A DNA stretch of 64,000 bases from Microbacterium sp. TNHR37B. GTDB lineage: Bacteria > Actinomycetota > Actinomycetes > Actinomycetales > Microbacteriaceae. Where the stretch lies: assembly GCF_001620065.1 (NCBI RefSeq), contig NZ_LQGV01000001.1, forward strand, positions 310,001 to 374,000, in the 5' to 3' direction. Each line of letters begins with the position of its first letter. Position 1 is the stretch's first letter. The notes beneath the pieces are model-generated. The model ran no database searches. It had not been told where the DNA came from and saw nothing but the letters and a program-made list of their open reading frames with translations. Shown here piece by piece: positions 53,853 through 64,000 of the stretch. The translations under genes were made by a program, and so were the position numbers.

Positions 53853-54107
53853 TCAGTCCAGCGACCGCAGGCGGAGCTTGTCCTCGTGGATCTCGTGCAG
53901 CGCGATCGTGAGGGGCTTGTCCTCGACGGTGGAGTCGACGAGAGGGCCCACGTTGTCGAAGAGGTTTCCCTCGTGCAGGTCGGAGTAGTAGTCGTTGATC
54001 TGGCGAGCACGCTTGGACGCGTAGATCACCAGCTGGTACTTGGAGTCGACCTTGTCGAGCAGCGCGTCGATCGGCGGATCGATGATGCCCTTGTCGCGAG
54101 TGGCCAT
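53853..54107 (-). CDS. rpoZ: RNA polymerase omega subunit
   Basis: An 84-residue omega subunit that helps assemble and stabilise RNA polymerase. It has [29 protein letters not shown] split over the first half, the conserved core of this family, and a C-terminal part ending LRLRSLD. ATG at 54107 with a perfect AGGAGG before it. Read after gmk. Confidence 0.95.
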   Translation of the reverse strand: MATRDKGIIDPPIDALLDKVDSKYQLVIYASKRARQINDYYSDLHEGNLFDNVGPLVDSTVEDKPLTIALHEIHEDKLRLRSLD

Positions 54108-54157
54108 GAGGGACCTCCTGAATCGGATGGCGGCGGAAGTTCGAGGGCGCACGCTCG

Positions 54158-54178
54158 TCATCGACGAAACGGCGGCAT
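54158..54178 (-). CDS. Possible leaderless upstream peptide of rpoZ
   Basis: ATG-CCG-CCG-TTT-CGT-CGA-TGA (MPPFRR) begins exactly 6 nt after a TAGAAT hexamer, the same geometry as the leaderless genes here. It ends 50 nt before the rpoZ ATG. It may be a leader peptide or simply mark the transcript start. Nothing else supports translation. Confidence 0.3.
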   Translation of the reverse strand: MPPFRR

Positions 54179-54184
54179 CGAACC

Positions 54185-54190
54185 ATTCTA
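54185..54190 (-). promoter_or_regulatory. -10 element for rpoZ
   Basis: TAGAAT on the minus strand in the 98-bp gmk-rpoZ gap, giving rpoZ a promoter of its own with a leader of about 70 nt. Confidence 0.5.
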
Positions 54191-54205
54191 CAGGTGGACG
54201 GCCCC

Positions 54206-55102
54206 TCAGCGCGCGAGGGCGGCCACCTCTTCGGCGGCACGGGCCACGTCGTCGTTGACGACGTGATGGTCGAACTCGCCTTGTGAGGCCAGCTCGACCC
54301 GCGCCGTCCGCAGGCGCCGGGCGCGTTCCTCGGCGTCCTCGGTGCCGCGTCCGACGAGCCGGTCGACGAGCTCGTCCCAGCTGGGCGGCAGGAGGAAGAC
54401 GAGGTTGGCGTCCGGAGCGGCCGCTCGGACCTGCCGTGCGCCTTGGAGGTCGATTTCGAGCAGCACCGTGCGTCCGTGCTCCAGCGCCGCCGTGATGGGG
54501 GCCTTCGGGGTTCCGTAGCGGTACTTGTTGTGGACGGTCGCGTGCTCGAGGAGCTCGCCGTCCCGGATCAGGCGGTCGAACTCCGCGTCGTCGACGAAGT
54601 AGTAGTGCTCGCCGTCCACCTCGCCGGGGCGGGGAGAGCGGGTGGTCGCCGAGACGGAGAGGAGGATGTCCGGGTGATGGTCCTTGATGTGCGCGGCGAC
54701 AGTCCCCTTCCCCACTGCGGTCGGCCCGGCCAGCACGAGCAGTCGGCTGCGACCGGATCGGGGCTGCGGCTCGGGCCACCGCGAATCGAGGAACGTGCGG
54801 AGGGCGTCGCGCTGGCGGCTGCCGAGCCCGCCCAGGCGCTTGACCGGAGAGATCCCGAGATCGGCGAGGATCCGGTCCCGCTTGCTCTCACCGACGGCCG
54901 GTATGGCGGTGAGGAACTCGGTGACGCGCATGGCTCCCGCCGCCGACGAAGGGTCGGCGAGGGCGCGACGCAGCAGCTCCTGCGGACTGATGACCCGCGT
55001 GGTGACGTCGCGCTTGAGGGCGGCCCGCTCTCGTCGGGCCGCCACGGCGCGGCGGGAGGCGGCCGCGCGGTCGACCTCCGGGGGGCGGCGGGCGTCAGAC
55101 AT
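54206..55102 (-). CDS. gmk: Actinobacterial IHF-guanylate kinase fusion
   Basis: A 298-residue protein in two parts. Residues about 15-108 match the actinobacterial integration host factor (mIHF, helix-two-turn-helix type): [10 protein letters not shown], then [20 protein letters not shown] and [16 protein letters not shown]. Residues about 118-298 are a complete guanylate kinase with P-loop GPTAVGKGT (126-134), the GMP-binding [14 protein letters not shown] and HYYFV, and [12 protein letters not shown]. In mycobacteria these are adjacent separate genes. The ATG at 55102 overlaps the pyrF stop by 8 bp, and there is no stop or good restart between the parts. Confidence 0.92.
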   Translation of the reverse strand: MSDARRPPEVDRAAASRRAVAARRERAALKRDVTTRVISPQELLRRALADPSSAAGAMRVTEFLTAIPAVGESKRDRILADLGISPVKRLGGLGSRQRDALRTFLDSRWPEPQPRSGRSRLLVLAGPTAVGKGTVAAHIKDHHPDILLSVSATTRSPRPGEVDGEHYYFVDDAEFDRLIRDGELLEHATVHNKYRYGTPKAPITAALEHGRTVLLEIDLQGARQVRAAAPDANLVFLLPPSWDELVDRLVGRGTEDAEERARRLRTARVELASQGEFDHHVVNDDVARAAEEVAALAR

Positions 55103-55952
55103 CGAGTGCTCCCTCGAGCTCGCGGACGTGGTCGTCGATGGCCTCTTCGATCCCCGCCGGGCCGGCACGCAGGACACTGCGGCTGACGCTGGCGAGAACG
55201 TAGGGCGAACGGGGGCCGAAGAGGGCGGCGATGTCGGCGAGGCGCGCGCCCTGTGCCCCGAAGCCGGGCGCGAGGACGGGGCTGGCAACGGACCGCGGTG
55301 CCTCATCGGGGGTGACGAGACCGTACTCCTCCGCGGCGACGGTCGCGCCGATGACGAGCCCGACCGTTCCGAGCCGACCACCGAAGGAGCCGTTCATCGC
55401 GTCGACCTCCGCAGCGACCTGCGCGGCGACGGAGCGCCCGCCCGCCTCGGGGGTGACCGCTCGCTGGAGCGAGGCGCCCTCCGGGTTGCTCGTCGCCGCC
55501 AGCACGAACACGCCCTTGCCGGCCTCGCGCGCCCGCTCGAACGTCGAGGTCAGGGCGCCGACGCCGAGGTACGGGCTCACGGTGAGGGCGTCAGCCTCCA
55601 GGGGGGCGCCGGGCGTGAGCCAGGCGGCGGCGTACGCGTCCATCGTCGTCCCGATGTCGCCGCGCTTGGCGTCCGCGATGACGAGCAGTCCCGCGGAGCG
55701 AGCCCGTCCCATCACCTCTTCCAGGGCAGCGATGCCTGCCGATCCGTAGCGCTCGAAGAACGCGACCTGGGGCTTGACGATCCCGACGCGACCCACGGCG
55801 GCCTCGACGACCCGAAGGCCGAACGTGCGCACGCCCGACGCGTCCGCGTCCAGGCCCCACGATCGCAGGAGCTCCTCATGCGGGTCGATGCCCACACACA
55901 GTCGCCCCCGCGTGTCGATCGCCCGCTGCAGGGCCTCGCCGAATCCCGTCAT
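55095..55952 (-). CDS. pyrF: Orotidine 5'-phosphate decarboxylase (type 2)
   Basis: Makes UMP from OMP, the last pyrimidine step. The 285-residue length and the [12 protein letters not shown] opening show the longer type 2 form used by actinobacteria; the catalytic motif is [10 protein letters not shown]. The ATG overlaps the carB stop by 4 bp, and the gmk start lies within its last codons. Confidence 0.96.
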   Translation of the reverse strand: MTGFGEALQRAIDTRGRLCVGIDPHEELLRSWGLDADASGVRTFGLRVVEAAVGRVGIVKPQVAFFERYGSAGIAALEEVMGRARSAGLLVIADAKRGDIGTTMDAYAAAWLTPGAPLEADALTVSPYLGVGALTSTFERAREAGKGVFVLAATSNPEGASLQRAVTPEAGGRSVAAQVAAEVDAMNGSFGGRLGTVGLVIGATVAAEEYGLVTPDEAPRSVASPVLAPGFGAQGARLADIAALFGPRSPYVLASVSRSVLRAGPAGIEEAIDDHVRELEGALDV

Positions 55953-58900
55953 GCCGTCGTCTTCCGGTCCTCCGCGAACTCCTGCAGGCTCCGCACGGCA
56001 AAGCCCTCCCGGAGGACGGGCAACGCACTCACGGCCGCGCCGAGGACGGCCATCGTCGTGAAGAGCGCCTTGTCGGCGGCCACTGCGGCTGCGCGGATCT
56101 CGTAGCCGTCGGCCCGGGCGATTCCTCCCGAGGGGGTGTTGACGACGATGTCGATCTCTCCGGCGTTGATGAGGTCGACGACGTTGCGTTCGCCGGACTC
56201 CTGGGTCGCCGAATACTTCGCGACGACGTCGACACGGATGCCGTTGCGGGCGAGGATCTCCGCCGTGCCCTCCGTGGCGGTCAGTCGGAATCCGAGCTCC
56301 TGCAGGCGGTGGGCGGGCAGGATCACCGCACGCTTGTCGTCGTCGGCCACCGAGAGGAAGACGGTGCCGGACGTCGGCATCCCGCCGTAGGCGGCCGCCT
56401 GGCTCTTGGCGAAGGCGGTCGGGAAGTCGCGGTCGATGCCCATGACCTCCCCGGTGGAGCGCATCTCGGGGCCGAGCACCGAGTCGACGGTGTGCCCGTC
56501 GGCGGTGCGGAACCGCTTGAACGGCAGGACCGCCTCCTTCACCGCGACGGGAGCATCCAGCGGCACGCGCGAGCCGTCCTCGATCGGGAGGAGACCCTCC
56601 TCCTTCAGCTCCGCGATGCGGGCGCCGGCCATGATGCGACTGGCCGCCTTCGCGAGCGGGATCCCCAAGGCTTTCGAGACGAACGGCACCGTCCGCGAGG
56701 CCCGGGGGTTGGCCTCGATGACGTAGAGCACGCCCGCCGAGACGGCGAACTGCACATTGAGGAGACCGCGCACCCCGACACCCTCCGCGATCGCGAGGGT
56801 CGCGGTGCGGACCCGGTCGATCTCGGTCCGGCCGAGCGAGATCGGCGGGAGCGTGCAGCTGGAGTCGCCGGAGTGGATACCGGCCTCCTCGAGGTGCTCC
56901 ATGACGCCGCCGATGTAGAGCTCCTCCCCGTCGAACAGGGCGTCGACGTCGATCTCCACGGCGTCGTCGAGGAACCGGTCCACGAGAAGCGGGGCACCCT
57001 CGCCGATGATCGCCTGGTCCGCGATGCGCGCGAAGTAGTCGTGGAGGCTCGGGGTGTCGTAAACGATCTCCATGCCCCGGCCTCCGAGCACGAAGCTCGG
57101 CCGCACGAGGACGGGGTACCCGATCTCCTCTGCGATCCGCACCGCACCGGCCTCGTCGATGGCCGTCCCGTTGCGCGGGGCGACGAGTCCCGCGCGGTCG
57201 AGCAGCCGCGAGAACAGCTCGCGTTCCTCAGCGAGGTCGATCGCCTCGGGCTGCGTCCCGAGGATGCGGTAGCCGGCCTCTGCGATGCCCTTGGCCAGGC
57301 CCAGCGGCGTCTGCCCGCCGAGCTGGCAGATGACCCCGAGGATCTCGCCGGAGGCGGCTTCTGCGTGGAGCACCTCCAGCACGTCCTCGAGGGTCAGCGG
57401 CTCGAAGTAGAGACGATCGCTCGTGTCGTAGTCGGTGGAGACCGTCTCGGGGTTGCAGTTGACCATGACCGTCTCGAACCCGGCGTCGGCGAGGGCGAAC
57501 GAGGCGTGGACGCACGAGTAGTCGAACTCGACGCCCTGTCCGATCCGGTTGGGCCCTGAGCCGATGATGACGACTTTCTGCCGATCGCTCGGAGTGACCT
57601 CGGTCTCGACGTCGTACGAGGAGTAGTGATACGGCGTCAGGGCAGGGAACTCCCCCGCGCAGGTGTCGACCGTCTTGTAGACCGGGCGGATGCCCCACGC
57701 GTGGCGGATGCCGCGGATCTCCCGCTCGTCGTCACCGCGCAGCTGGGCGATCTGCGCGTCGCTGAAGCCGTGCTCCTTGGCGACACGGAGCGTCGCGGAG
57801 TCCAGTTCGGCGGCGTCGCGCACATACTCGGCGACCTCGTTGATGAGCACGATCTGGTCGATGAACCACGGGTCGATCTTGGTGGCGTCGAACGCCTGCT
57901 CGGCGGTCGCGCCCTTGCGCAGCGCCTGCTGCAGCACGACGATGCGGCCATCGGTCGGCGTCTTCGCGATCTCCAGCAGCTCGTCGACGGATCGGGGCTC
58001 CTCACCCCAGTGGAAGCTGGACCCGCGCTTCTCGAGGGAGCGCAGCGCCTTCTGCAAGGCGGTGGCGTAGTTGCGGCCAATCGCCATGGCCTCCCCCACC
58101 GACTTCATCGTGGTCGTGAGCGTGGTGTCCGCGTTCGGGAACTTCTCGAAGTTGAATCGCGGCACCTTCACGACGATGTAGTCGAGCGTGGGCTCGAAGC
58201 TGGCCGGCGTGACCTTCGTGATGTCGTTGGGGATCTCGTCGAGGCGGTAGCCGATGGCGAGCTTCGCGGCGATCTTCGCGATCGGGAAGCCCGTGGCCTT
58301 GGAGGCCAGCGCCGAGGAGCGGGACACGCGCGGGTTCATCTCGATGACGATGATGCGGCCGGTCTCGGGGTCGACCGCGAACTGGATGTTGCAGCCGCCG
58401 GTGTCCACGCCCACCGCGCGGATGATGTCGATGCCGATGTCGCGGAGCTTCTGGTATTCGCGGTCGGTGAGCGTGAGGGCGGGGGCGACGGTGATCGAGT
58501 CCCCCGTGTGCACGCCGACGGGGTCGACGTTCTCGATCGAGCAGACGACCACGGTGTTGTCAGCGGAGTCGCGCATGAGCTCGAGCTCGTACTCCTTCCA
58601 GCCGAGGATCGACTCCTCCAGCAGGACCTCGGTGGTCGGAGAGTCCCGCAGGCCCGCCCCGGCGATGCGCCGGAGGTCGGCCTCGTCGTAGGCGAAGCCC
58701 GATCCGAGGCCCCCCATCGTGAAGGACGGACGGACCACGAGCGGGTAACCCAGCTCGTCGGCGGCGGCGAGCACGTCGTCCATCGTGTGCGCGATGCGCG
58801 ACGCAGCGACGTCGGCCCCGGCGTCCAGCACCAGCTGCTTGAAGATCTGGCGGTCCTCGCCCTTCTGGATCGCGTCGACCTTCGCGCCGATGAGCTCGAC

Positions 58901-59236
58901 CCCGTACTTGTCGAGGATCCCCTGCTCGTGGAGCGCCATCGCCGCGTTGAGGGCGGTCTGCCCGCCGAGGGTCGGCAGGATGGCGTCCGGCTTCTCCTTC
59001 GCGATGATCGTCTCGATCACCGCCGGGGTGATCGGCTCGATGTAGGTGGCGTCGGCGAAATCAGGGTCGGTCATGATCGTCGCCGGGTTGGAGTTGACGA
59101 GGATCACTCGCACGCCCTCTTCGCGCAGCACGCGACAGGCCTGGGTGCCGGAGTAGTCGAACTCGCACGCCTGACCGATGACGATCGGGCCGGAGCCGAT
59201 GACGAGGACGCTCGTGATGTCTGCGCGCTTAGGCAT
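55949..59236 (-). CDS. carB: Carbamoyl-phosphate synthase large subunit
   Basis: Makes carbamoyl phosphate for arginine and pyrimidines. The 1095-residue protein has two homologous ATP-grasp halves, each opening with a VIGSGP.IGQ-type motif (at about residue 12 and again near 560), then the C-terminal allosteric domain (about 950-1085). Coupled on both sides: 8-bp overlap with carA, 4-bp with pyrF. Confidence 0.98.
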   Translation of the reverse strand: MPKRADITSVLVIGSGPIVIGQACEFDYSGTQACRVLREEGVRVILVNSNPATIMTDPDFADATYIEPITPAVIETIIAKEKPDAILPTLGGQTALNAAMALHEQGILDKYGVELIGAKVDAIQKGEDRQIFKQLVLDAGADVAASRIAHTMDDVLAAADELGYPLVVRPSFTMGGLGSGFAYDEADLRRIAGAGLRDSPTTEVLLEESILGWKEYELELMRDSADNTVVVCSIENVDPVGVHTGDSITVAPALTLTDREYQKLRDIGIDIIRAVGVDTGGCNIQFAVDPETGRIIVIEMNPRVSRSSALASKATGFPIAKIAAKLAIGYRLDEIPNDITKVTPASFEPTLDYIVVKVPRFNFEKFPNADTTLTTTMKSVGEAMAIGRNYATALQKALRSLEKRGSSFHWGEEPRSVDELLEIAKTPTDGRIVVLQQALRKGATAEQAFDATKIDPWFIDQIVLINEVAEYVRDAAELDSATLRVAKEHGFSDAQIAQLRGDDEREIRGIRHAWGIRPVYKTVDTCAGEFPALTPYHYSSYDVETEVTPSDRQKVVIIGSGPNRIGQGVEFDYSCVHASFALADAGFETVMVNCNPETVSTDYDTSDRLYFEPLTLEDVLEVLHAEAASGEILGVICQLGGQTPLGLAKGIAEAGYRILGTQPEAIDLAEERELFSRLLDRAGLVAPRNGTAIDEAGAVRIAEEIGYPVLVRPSFVLGGRGMEIVYDTPSLHDYFARIADQAIIGEGAPLLVDRFLDDAVEIDVDALFDGEELYIGGVMEHLEEAGIHSGDSSCTLPPISLGRTEIDRVRTATLAIAEGVGVRGLLNVQFAVSAGVLYVIEANPRASRTVPFVSKALGIPLAKAASRIMAGARIAELKEEGLLPIEDGSRVPLDAPVAVKEAVLPFKRFRTADGHTVDSVLGPEMRSTGEVMGIDRDFPTAFAKSQAAAYGGMPTSGTVFLSVADDDKRAVILPAHRLQELGFRLTATEGTAEILARNGIRVDVVAKYSATQESGERNVVDLINAGEIDIVVNTPSGGIARADGYEIRAAAVAADKALFTTMAVLGAAVSALPVLREGFAVRSLQEFAEDRKTTA

Positions 59237-60401
59237 TCTTCGTGGTCTCCAAAGTGGTGCGCACCAGGTCGGCGAACCGGTCGAAAAGGTAGTTGGCGTC
59301 GTGGGGTCCGGCAGCGGCCTCGGGGTGGTACTGCACGGAGAAGGCGGGGATGTCGAGGGCTCGCAGGCCCTCCACGACGTTGTCGTTGAGGCCTACGTGG
59401 CTCACCTCGACGCGGCCGTAGCCGTGGGGGCTGTCGACGGTGCCGTCGATGGGCGCATCAACGGCAAAACCGTGGTTGTGTGCCGTGATCTCCACGCGTC
59501 CGGTCTGCTTGTCCAGCACCGGTTGGTTGATGCCGCGATGGCCGAACGGCAGCTTGTAGGTGCCGAATCCGAGGGCGCGGCCCAGGAGCTGGTTGCCGAA
59601 GCAGATGCCGAAGAAGGGCAGGTGGTCATCGAGTACCGCGCGGAGGAGGCTCACGTGGTCGTCCGATGCCGCGGGGTCTCCCGGACCGTTCGAGTAGAAG
59701 ACCGCGACCGGCTCGATCGCGCGGATGTCGTCGATCGTCACGTCCTGCGGCAGCACGTGCACGTCGAAGCCTCGGGCGGCGAGGTTGTCGACCGTCGCCT
59801 GCTTGACGCCGAGATCGAGGACCGCGAGAGCGCCGATCCGCTCGGATCCCTCGTGCGCGGGGGTCACCTCCGCGGCGGACACGGAAACGGCGGCCGAGAG
59901 GTTCTGGCCCGCCATCTGCGGCGCCTCGCGCACGATGCGTAGCTGTTCGTCCTCGGGAAGTCGGGTTGCCTCGCCGGAGAAGATCGCCCCGCGCATGCTT
60001 CCGACCGAGCGCAGCCGGCGGGTGATGGCTCGGGTGTCGATCCCGCTGATGCCGACGACGCCGTCCTGAGCGAGCGCCTCATCGAGCGACGAGTCGGCGC
60101 GCCAGTTGGACACCACACGCGAGGGGTCGCGCACGATGTAGCCGGCGACCCAGATTCGGCGCGACTCGGGGTCCTCGTCGTTCATGCCGGTGTTGCCGAT
60201 GTGCGGCGCCGTCTGGAGCACGATCTGTCCGGCGTAGGAGGGATCGGTGAGGGTCTCCTGGTAGCCGGTCATGCCGGTCGCGAAGACGACCTCACCGATC
60301 GTCGTCCCGCGCGCGCCGTACGCGCGTCCGGCATGGCGGGTGCCGTCCTCAAGGACGAGGACTGCGGGGTCGAGCGTCTGTGCGAAAGTCGGGGTGGTCA
60401 T
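59229..60401 (-). CDS. carA: Carbamoyl-phosphate synthase small subunit
   Basis: The glutaminase subunit that supplies ammonia to CarB. The 390-residue protein has the N-terminal small domain ([16 protein letters not shown]) and a class I amidotransferase domain with nucleophile Cys in [11 protein letters not shown] and His-Glu in QYHPEA. ATG at 60401 overlaps the preceding gene by 4 bp. Confidence 0.97.
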   Translation of the reverse strand: MTTPTFAQTLDPAVLVLEDGTRHAGRAYGARGTTIGEVVFATGMTGYQETLTDPSYAGQIVLQTAPHIGNTGMNDEDPESRRIWVAGYIVRDPSRVVSNWRADSSLDEALAQDGVVGISGIDTRAITRRLRSVGSMRGAIFSGEATRLPEDEQLRIVREAPQMAGQNLSAAVSVSAAEVTPAHEGSERIGALAVLDLGVKQATVDNLAARGFDVHVLPQDVTIDDIRAIEPVAVFYSNGPGDPAASDDHVSLLRAVLDDHLPFFGICFGNQLLGRALGFGTYKLPFGHRGINQPVLDKQTGRVEITAHNHGFAVDAPIDGTVDSPHGYGRVEVSHVGLNDNVVEGLRALDIPAFSVQYHPEAAAGPHDANYLFDRFADLVRTTLETTKNA

Positions 60402-60931
60402 TCGTCGGATCCCGTCGGAGTGGTCGAGGCTGGGGTCGGAAGGAGTGTCGCGATCGCGTCGGCCAGCGCACGCGCCGTGCTGTCCTGCGGTCGGAAGTAC
60501 AGGTCCACGAGCGCGTCGGCGTCGGTCGCGGCGAGGGGGCGCCAGGTCACCCGGGCGAGGCCACCCTTCTCGACCACGCGGTCGATCGCGACGGTGGCCA
60601 CATCGGCCCCGGCGATCTGCGCGGTCGGGAGGAAGAAGCGTTCCGCCCCCGGAAGGTCCACCGCCACGCCGTGGTCGGTGACGATCACATCGGCGCGCGA
60701 GCGGAAGGCGAGACCGCGGATCGCCAGACGCTCCAGCGGTTGGTTGTGGCGCGTGGCCGCGACGTAGAAGCCGTGAGCTGTCGTGATCACCTCCGCGCCG
60801 GCGGGCACCTCACCATGCGGCGGCACGATGCCGTCGTCTCGGCGCGCGCGTCGGCGCCATGCCCAGACGCCGAGGCCGAGGAGTACGAGCGTGACGGCGA
60901 CGACCACGAGGAGGGCGAGCTCGCGGGTCAT
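60398..60931 (-). CDS. PH-like membrane protein of the pyrimidine operon (Rv1382-like)
   Basis: A 177-residue protein with one N-terminal transmembrane helix (about 5-22), a short basic linker (WRRRARRD) and a C-terminal domain of mostly beta strands ([27 protein letters not shown]) that resembles bacterial PH-like folds. The equivalent M. tuberculosis gene, Rv1382, sits in the same place between pyrC and carA. Its function is unknown; it overlaps both neighbours by 4 bp, so it is made with the pyrimidine enzymes. Confidence 0.8.
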   Translation of the reverse strand: MTRELALLVVVAVTLVLLGLGVWAWRRRARRDDGIVPPHGEVPAGAEVITTAHGFYVAATRHNQPLERLAIRGLAFRSRADVIVTDHGVAVDLPGAERFFLPTAQIAGADVATVAIDRVVEKGGLARVTWRPLAATDADALVDLYFRPQDSTARALADAIATLLPTPASTTPTGSDE

Positions 60932-62235
60932 GCGATGCCCGCCGGATCGTCGGTCACGACGCCGGACGCGAGCGTCGTGCGTCCGCGGTAGAAGGTCCAC
61001 TGCACGGCGCCGGGGAGCTCGCGCCCGAGGTACGGGGAGTTGCGGCTCCGGCCGCGCAGGTCGGTGGGGCCGAAGGACGACGATGCGGCCGGGTCGTAGA
61101 GCGTCAGCGACGCGGGGGCGCCGGGCTCCAGGGGCGTTCCCGCCGCAGCGAGACGCCCGATCCGGGCCGGCGCGAACGACATCACGCGGGCGACATCGGC
61201 CCACTCCAGCAGTCCCGTCTCCACCATCGCGCGATGGACCACGCGGAGCGCCGACTCCAGGCCCACCATCCCGTGTGCGGCCGCTTGCCACTCACAGGAT
61301 TTGCTCTCGTCGGGGTGCGGAGCGTGATCGGTGGCGACGATGTCGATCGTGCCGTCGGCGAGGCCTTCGCGCACCGCCAGGACATCCTCTTCGCGTCGCA
61401 GCGGGGGATTCACTTTGTAGCGCGGGTCGTATCCACGCACCGACTCCTCGGTCAGGAGCAGGTGGTGCGGGGTCACCTCCGCGGTCACCGCGATCCCGCG
61501 CTTCTTCGCCCACCGGATGATGTCGACCGACCCCGCCGTGGAGAGGTGGCAGACGTGGAGCCGGGATCCCACGTGCTCGGCCAGCAGCACGTCGCGCGCG
61601 ATGATCGACTCTTCGGCGACGGCGGGCCAGCCGGCCAGCCCCAGCTCGGCCGAGACCGTGCCCTCGTTCATCTGCGCGCCCTCGGTGAGTCGCGGGTCCT
61701 GCGCGTGCTGGGCGACGACTCCATCGAACGCCTTCACGTATTCCAGCGCGCGTCGCATGATGAGCGGATCGAAGACGCAGGAGCCGTCGTCGCTGAACAC
61801 GCGGACCCGGGCGCGGGAATCGGCCATCGCCCCCAGCTCCGCCAGACGCTCGCCCTTCTGGCCGATGGTGACGGCGCCGATCGGCTGCACGTGGACATAC
61901 CCGGCGGCCTCGCCCAGGGCCAGCTCCTGTTCCACGACGCCGGCGGTGTCGGCGACGGGCGAGGTGTTGGGCATCGCGAAGACGGTCGTGTAGCCGCCGG
62001 CGGCGGCGGCGCGGGAGCCGGTGAGGATCGTCTCGGACGCCTCGAATCCGGGCTCGCGCAGGTGGGTGTGCAGGTCGACGAGGCCGGGCAGGGTCAGGAG
62101 CCCGTCGGCGTCGACGACCGTCGCGCCGGCGCGGCTCAATCCGGACCCGACCTCCTCGATCACTCCCCCGGAGAACACGATGTCGGTGACCGTGCCCTCG
62201 ACCGTGCGGGCACCGCGGATCAGTGTCGAGGTCAT
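60928..62235 (-). CDS. pyrC: Dihydroorotase
   Basis: Closes carbamoyl aspartate to dihydroorotate. The 435-residue type I enzyme has the metal-site motif [10 protein letters not shown] near residue 55 and the later ATDHAPH motif. The start overlaps the pyrB stop by 4 bp. Confidence 0.97.
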   Translation of the reverse strand: MTSTLIRGARTVEGTVTDIVFSGGVIEEVGSGLSRAGATVVDADGLLTLPGLVDLHTHLREPGFEASETILTGSRAAAAGGYTTVFAMPNTSPVADTAGVVEQELALGEAAGYVHVQPIGAVTIGQKGERLAELGAMADSRARVRVFSDDGSCVFDPLIMRRALEYVKAFDGVVAQHAQDPRLTEGAQMNEGTVSAELGLAGWPAVAEESIIARDVLLAEHVGSRLHVCHLSTAGSVDIIRWAKKRGIAVTAEVTPHHLLLTEESVRGYDPRYKVNPPLRREEDVLAVREGLADGTIDIVATDHAPHPDESKSCEWQAAAHGMVGLESALRVVHRAMVETGLLEWADVARVMSFAPARIGRLAAAGTPLEPGAPASLTLYDPAASSSFGPTDLRGRSRNSPYLGRELPGAVQWTFYRGRTTLASGVVTDDPAGIA

Positions 62236-63203
62236 CGGGCGTCTTCCTCTGCGTTGGTGTCGGTGCGTTCCCCGGCCAGGAGGAGATAGAGCGCCGCCAT
62301 CCTCACGGACACTCCGTTGGCGACCTGCTCGAGAACCGTTGACCGGGGTGAATCGGCGGCGTCGGCGGAGATCTCCAGGCCACGGTTCATCGGGCCCGGG
62401 TGCATGACAATGCTACCGTCCGGCAGAGCGGCCAGGCGCTCCGCGTCCAGACCCCAGCGCCGGGAATACTCCCGTTCAGTCGGGAAATACGCCGCGTTCA
62501 TCCGTTCCAGCTGGATCCGCAGCATCATGACGGCGTCCGGAGCCGCGGCGATCGCCTCGTCGAGGTCGTAGACCACGCGAGCCGGCCACGCCGAGACATC
62601 CTGTGGCACGAGGGTGGGCGGGGCCACCAGCGTGACGCGGGCCCCGAGGAGGGTGAGGAGCCACACGTTGGACCGCGCCACCCGGGAGTGCAGGATGTCG
62701 CCGACGATGGCGACGTGCATCCCCGCGAGATCCCGACCGCGGCTGTCGTCACCGAAGGCACGCTTGCGGATCGTGAAGGCATCGAGCAGCGCCTGGGTGG
62801 GGTGCTCGTGGGTGCCGTCTCCCGCATTGATCACGCCCGCGGTGATCCAGCCGCTCGTGGCGAGCGTGTGCGGCGCGCCGGACGCGCCATGGCGGATGAC
62901 GACGGCGTCTGCCCCCATCGCCTGGAGCGTCTGCGCCGTGTCCTGCAGCGACTCGCCCTTGGAGACCGACGACCCTTTCGCCGAGAAGTTGATGACGTCC
63001 GCCGAGAGCCGCTTGGCGGCCGCCTCGAAGGAGATTCGTGTGCGCGTGGAGTCCTCGAAGAAGAGGTTCACGACCGTCTTGCCCCGAAGCGTCGGAAGCT
63101 TACGCACCTCGCGCGACTGCGTGTCGCGCATGTCCTCGGCCACATCCAGGATCCGAAGGGCCTCGGCGCGGTCCAGCGAGGCGGTGTCCAGCAGGTGCCT
63201 CAT
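62232..63203 (-). CDS. pyrB: Aspartate carbamoyltransferase catalytic subunit
   Basis: Forms carbamoyl aspartate. The 323-residue protein has the carbamoyl-phosphate site [10 protein letters not shown] and the aspartate-side HPTQALLD motif. No pyrI regulatory subunit is present. It overlaps pyrR and pyrC by 4 bp each. Confidence 0.97.
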   Translation of the reverse strand: MRHLLDTASLDRAEALRILDVAEDMRDTQSREVRKLPTLRGKTVVNLFFEDSTRTRISFEAAAKRLSADVINFSAKGSSVSKGESLQDTAQTLQAMGADAVVIRHGASGAPHTLATSGWITAGVINAGDGTHEHPTQALLDAFTIRKRAFGDDSRGRDLAGMHVAIVGDILHSRVARSNVWLLTLLGARVTLVAPPTLVPQDVSAWPARVVYDLDEAIAAAPDAVMMLRIQLERMNAAYFPTEREYSRRWGLDAERLAALPDGSIVMHPGPMNRGLEISADAADSPRSTVLEQVANGVSVRMAALYLLLAGERTDTNAEEDAR

Positions 63204-63757
63204 GATTCGATCGTCACCTCCTCGACACCGTCGGTGTCGGCGAGATGGACGTTGACGCGTTCGTCTCGAGAGCTCGGCAGGTTCTTGCCCACGAAGTCGG
63301 GGCGGATCGGCAGCTCCCGGTGCCCGCGGTCGACGAGGATCGCCAGACGCACCGCCGCCGGTCGGCCGATGTCGTTGAGGGCGTCAAGGGCAGCCCGGAT
63401 GGACCGGCCCGAGAACAGCACGTCGTCGACCAGGACGACGGTGCGACCGTCGACACCGCCGGCGGGGATGCGGGTGCGTTGCGGTGTCCGGGTGGGGTTT
63501 CGGTGTAGATCGTCCCGGTACATGGTGACGTCGAGAGACCCGACCGGCACCGTCTGGCCGGAGACATCGCCGACGAGGGCTCCGATGCGCTCGGCGAGGG
63601 TGACTCCGCGTGTCGGGATTCCGAGGATGACGAGCCCCTCGGGGCCCTTGTTCGACTCGAGGATCTCGTGCGAGATCCGAGTCAGAGCACGGGCGATATC
63701 TGCGCCGTGCAGGACGGTTCGTGATGCCCCGGTGCGCACAGGCTCCTGGGTACTCAT
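63200..63757 (-). CDS. pyrR: PyrR bifunctional regulator/uracil phosphoribosyltransferase
   Basis: PyrR binds a hairpin in pyr mRNA in response to UMP/UTP and lowers operon expression; it also has some uracil phosphoribosyltransferase activity. The 185-residue protein has the PRPP motif [14 protein letters not shown] and [14 protein letters not shown]. The ATG at 63757 has AAGGGAG before it. It is the first gene of the operon and is preceded by a likely PyrR target hairpin. Confidence 0.96.
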   Translation of the reverse strand: MSTQEPVRTGASRTVLHGADIARALTRISHEILESNKGPEGLVILGIPTRGVTLAERIGALVGDVSGQTVPVGSLDVTMYRDDLHRNPTRTPQRTRIPAGGVDGRTVVLVDDVLFSGRSIRAALDALNDIGRPAAVRLAILVDRGHRELPIRPDFVGKNLPSSRDERVNVHLADTDGVEEVTIES

Positions 63758-63762
63758 CCGCC

Positions 63763-63788
63763 GCTCCCTTCTCCGCCTCACAGGACGG
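63763..63788 (-). promoter_or_regulatory. PyrR-binding RNA hairpin and adjoining ribosome binding site
   Basis: On the minus strand CCGUC-CUGUGA-GGCGG forms a 5-bp stem with a hexaloop (63788-63773). It matches the PyrR-binding loop consensus ARUCCNGNGAGGYU, with the outer A-U pair replaced by C-G. The AAGGGAG ribosome site (63769-63763) begins 3 nt after the stem, and the ATG is 15 nt after it. Such placement suggests repression of translation rather than termination control. Confidence 0.7.
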
Positions 63789-63816
63789 TGTTAAAGGTTG
63801 CTGTGGTTCGCCCGCC

Positions 63817-63822
63817 AGCCTA
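63817..63822 (-). promoter_or_regulatory. -10 element for the pyr operon
   Basis: TAGGCT on the minus strand, 59 nt before the pyrR ATG, giving a leader of about 50 nt that contains the PyrR hairpin. Confidence 0.5.
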
Positions 63823-63854
63823 TCGGATCCGGCCGCGAGGCGAGATCATCCGGA

Positions 63855-64000
63855 TCACACGGTGGGGACGCCGGGAGCCAGCAGTCGCCGCACCAGAGTG
63901 CGAGAGGCCGTGAGTCCGAGCACGAGGAACGTCACCGACCAGAATCCCCCCAGCGAGACCGCCTCGCCGAACAACCAGTCTTCCAGCCACAGCACGACGA
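63855..64000 (-). CDS. C-terminal end of an unknown membrane protein (5' end outside window)
   Basis: Reading the minus strand from the window edge, 48 codons are open to a TGA at 63857-63855. The visible tail includes WLFGEAVSLGGFWSVTF and then LVLGLTASRTL, a likely transmembrane helix, and ends RRLLAPGVPTV. It is too short to identify. It lies upstream of the pyr operon in the same orientation, with the pyr promoter following it. Confidence 0.5.
   Translation of the reverse strand, partial: VVLWLEDWLFGEAVSLGGFWSVTFLVLGLTASRTLVRRLLAPGVPTV

Noticed and set aside
1-64000. CRISPR arrays, insertion sequences, prophage or integration sites
   Set aside because: No regularly spaced repeats, transposase or integrase motifs, or tRNA-flanking direct repeats were seen.

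Overview
The window is a 64 kb stretch of core chromosome from a high-GC actinobacterium. Gene content (PafB/PafC, RbpA, actinobacterial IHF, PdtaR-type ANTAR regulator, NfeD/SPFH pair) and protein style point to Microbacteriaceae, most likely a Microbacterium-like organism; that assignment is inferred from family recognition, not from a search. No rRNA, insertion sequence, prophage or CRISPR array was seen. Two tRNA-Leu genes are present. No intergenic stretch exceeds about 210 bp.

Layout. 1-5 kb (+): C-terminal part of a DEAD/DEAH helicase, a ferritin-like/VIT1 fusion, tRNA-Leu(GAG), an M20 peptidase and UppP. 5-16 kb: PAC2 protein (-), then HAD phosphatase, tRNA m1A58 methyltransferase, FKBP lipoprotein, pafB-pafC, tatA-tatC, HelY-like helicase and lnt (+). 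16-21 kb: rbpA, a GDPD-SPFH-NfeD operon, SDR, HdeD-like protein and AEC transporter. 21-32 kb: GNAT, an SRPBCC-DUF4166 pair, MFS transporter, DUF6458, SGNH hydrolase, LLM oxidoreductase, DUF885, polA, hotdog thioesterase and pdtaR. 32-48 kb (all - apart from the tRNA): tRNA-Leu(CAA), pyk, gltD-gltB, lgt, trpA-trpB-trpC, two small membrane genes, hisI-hisF-hisG-hisE, rpe. 48-64 kb (-): rsmB-fmt-priA-metK-rpoZ-gmk-pyrF-carB-carA-(membrane gene)-pyrC-pyrB-pyrR, then the tail of an unknown membrane protein.

Functional logic. The right third is one long pyrimidine/purine/translation locus read leftward from pyrR; its leader carries a good match to the PyrR-binding RNA hairpin abutting the ribosome binding site. 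Most overlaps there are 4 or 8 bp, implying translational coupling. The middle block makes amino acids (His, Trp, Glu) and lipoprotein precursors.

The most general signal is regulatory: at least sixteen genes carry a TAnnnT hexamer exactly 6 or 7 nt before an ATG or GTG, with no usable Shine-Dalgarno in nearly all, which is the signature of leaderless mRNAs. It also fixes several start codons (pafB, lgt, rpe, M20 peptidase, SDR). Other points worth a look: an in-frame fusion of actinobacterial IHF to guanylate kinase, loss of trpE, coaBC and the Pup-proteasome genes from their usual syntenic sites, an ECF-like promoter before rbpA, and a repeat-rich control region before the SRPBCC-DUF4166 pair. 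I did not find a convincing wholly new multi-gene system; the SRPBCC-DUF4166 module is the best candidate for unknown biology.
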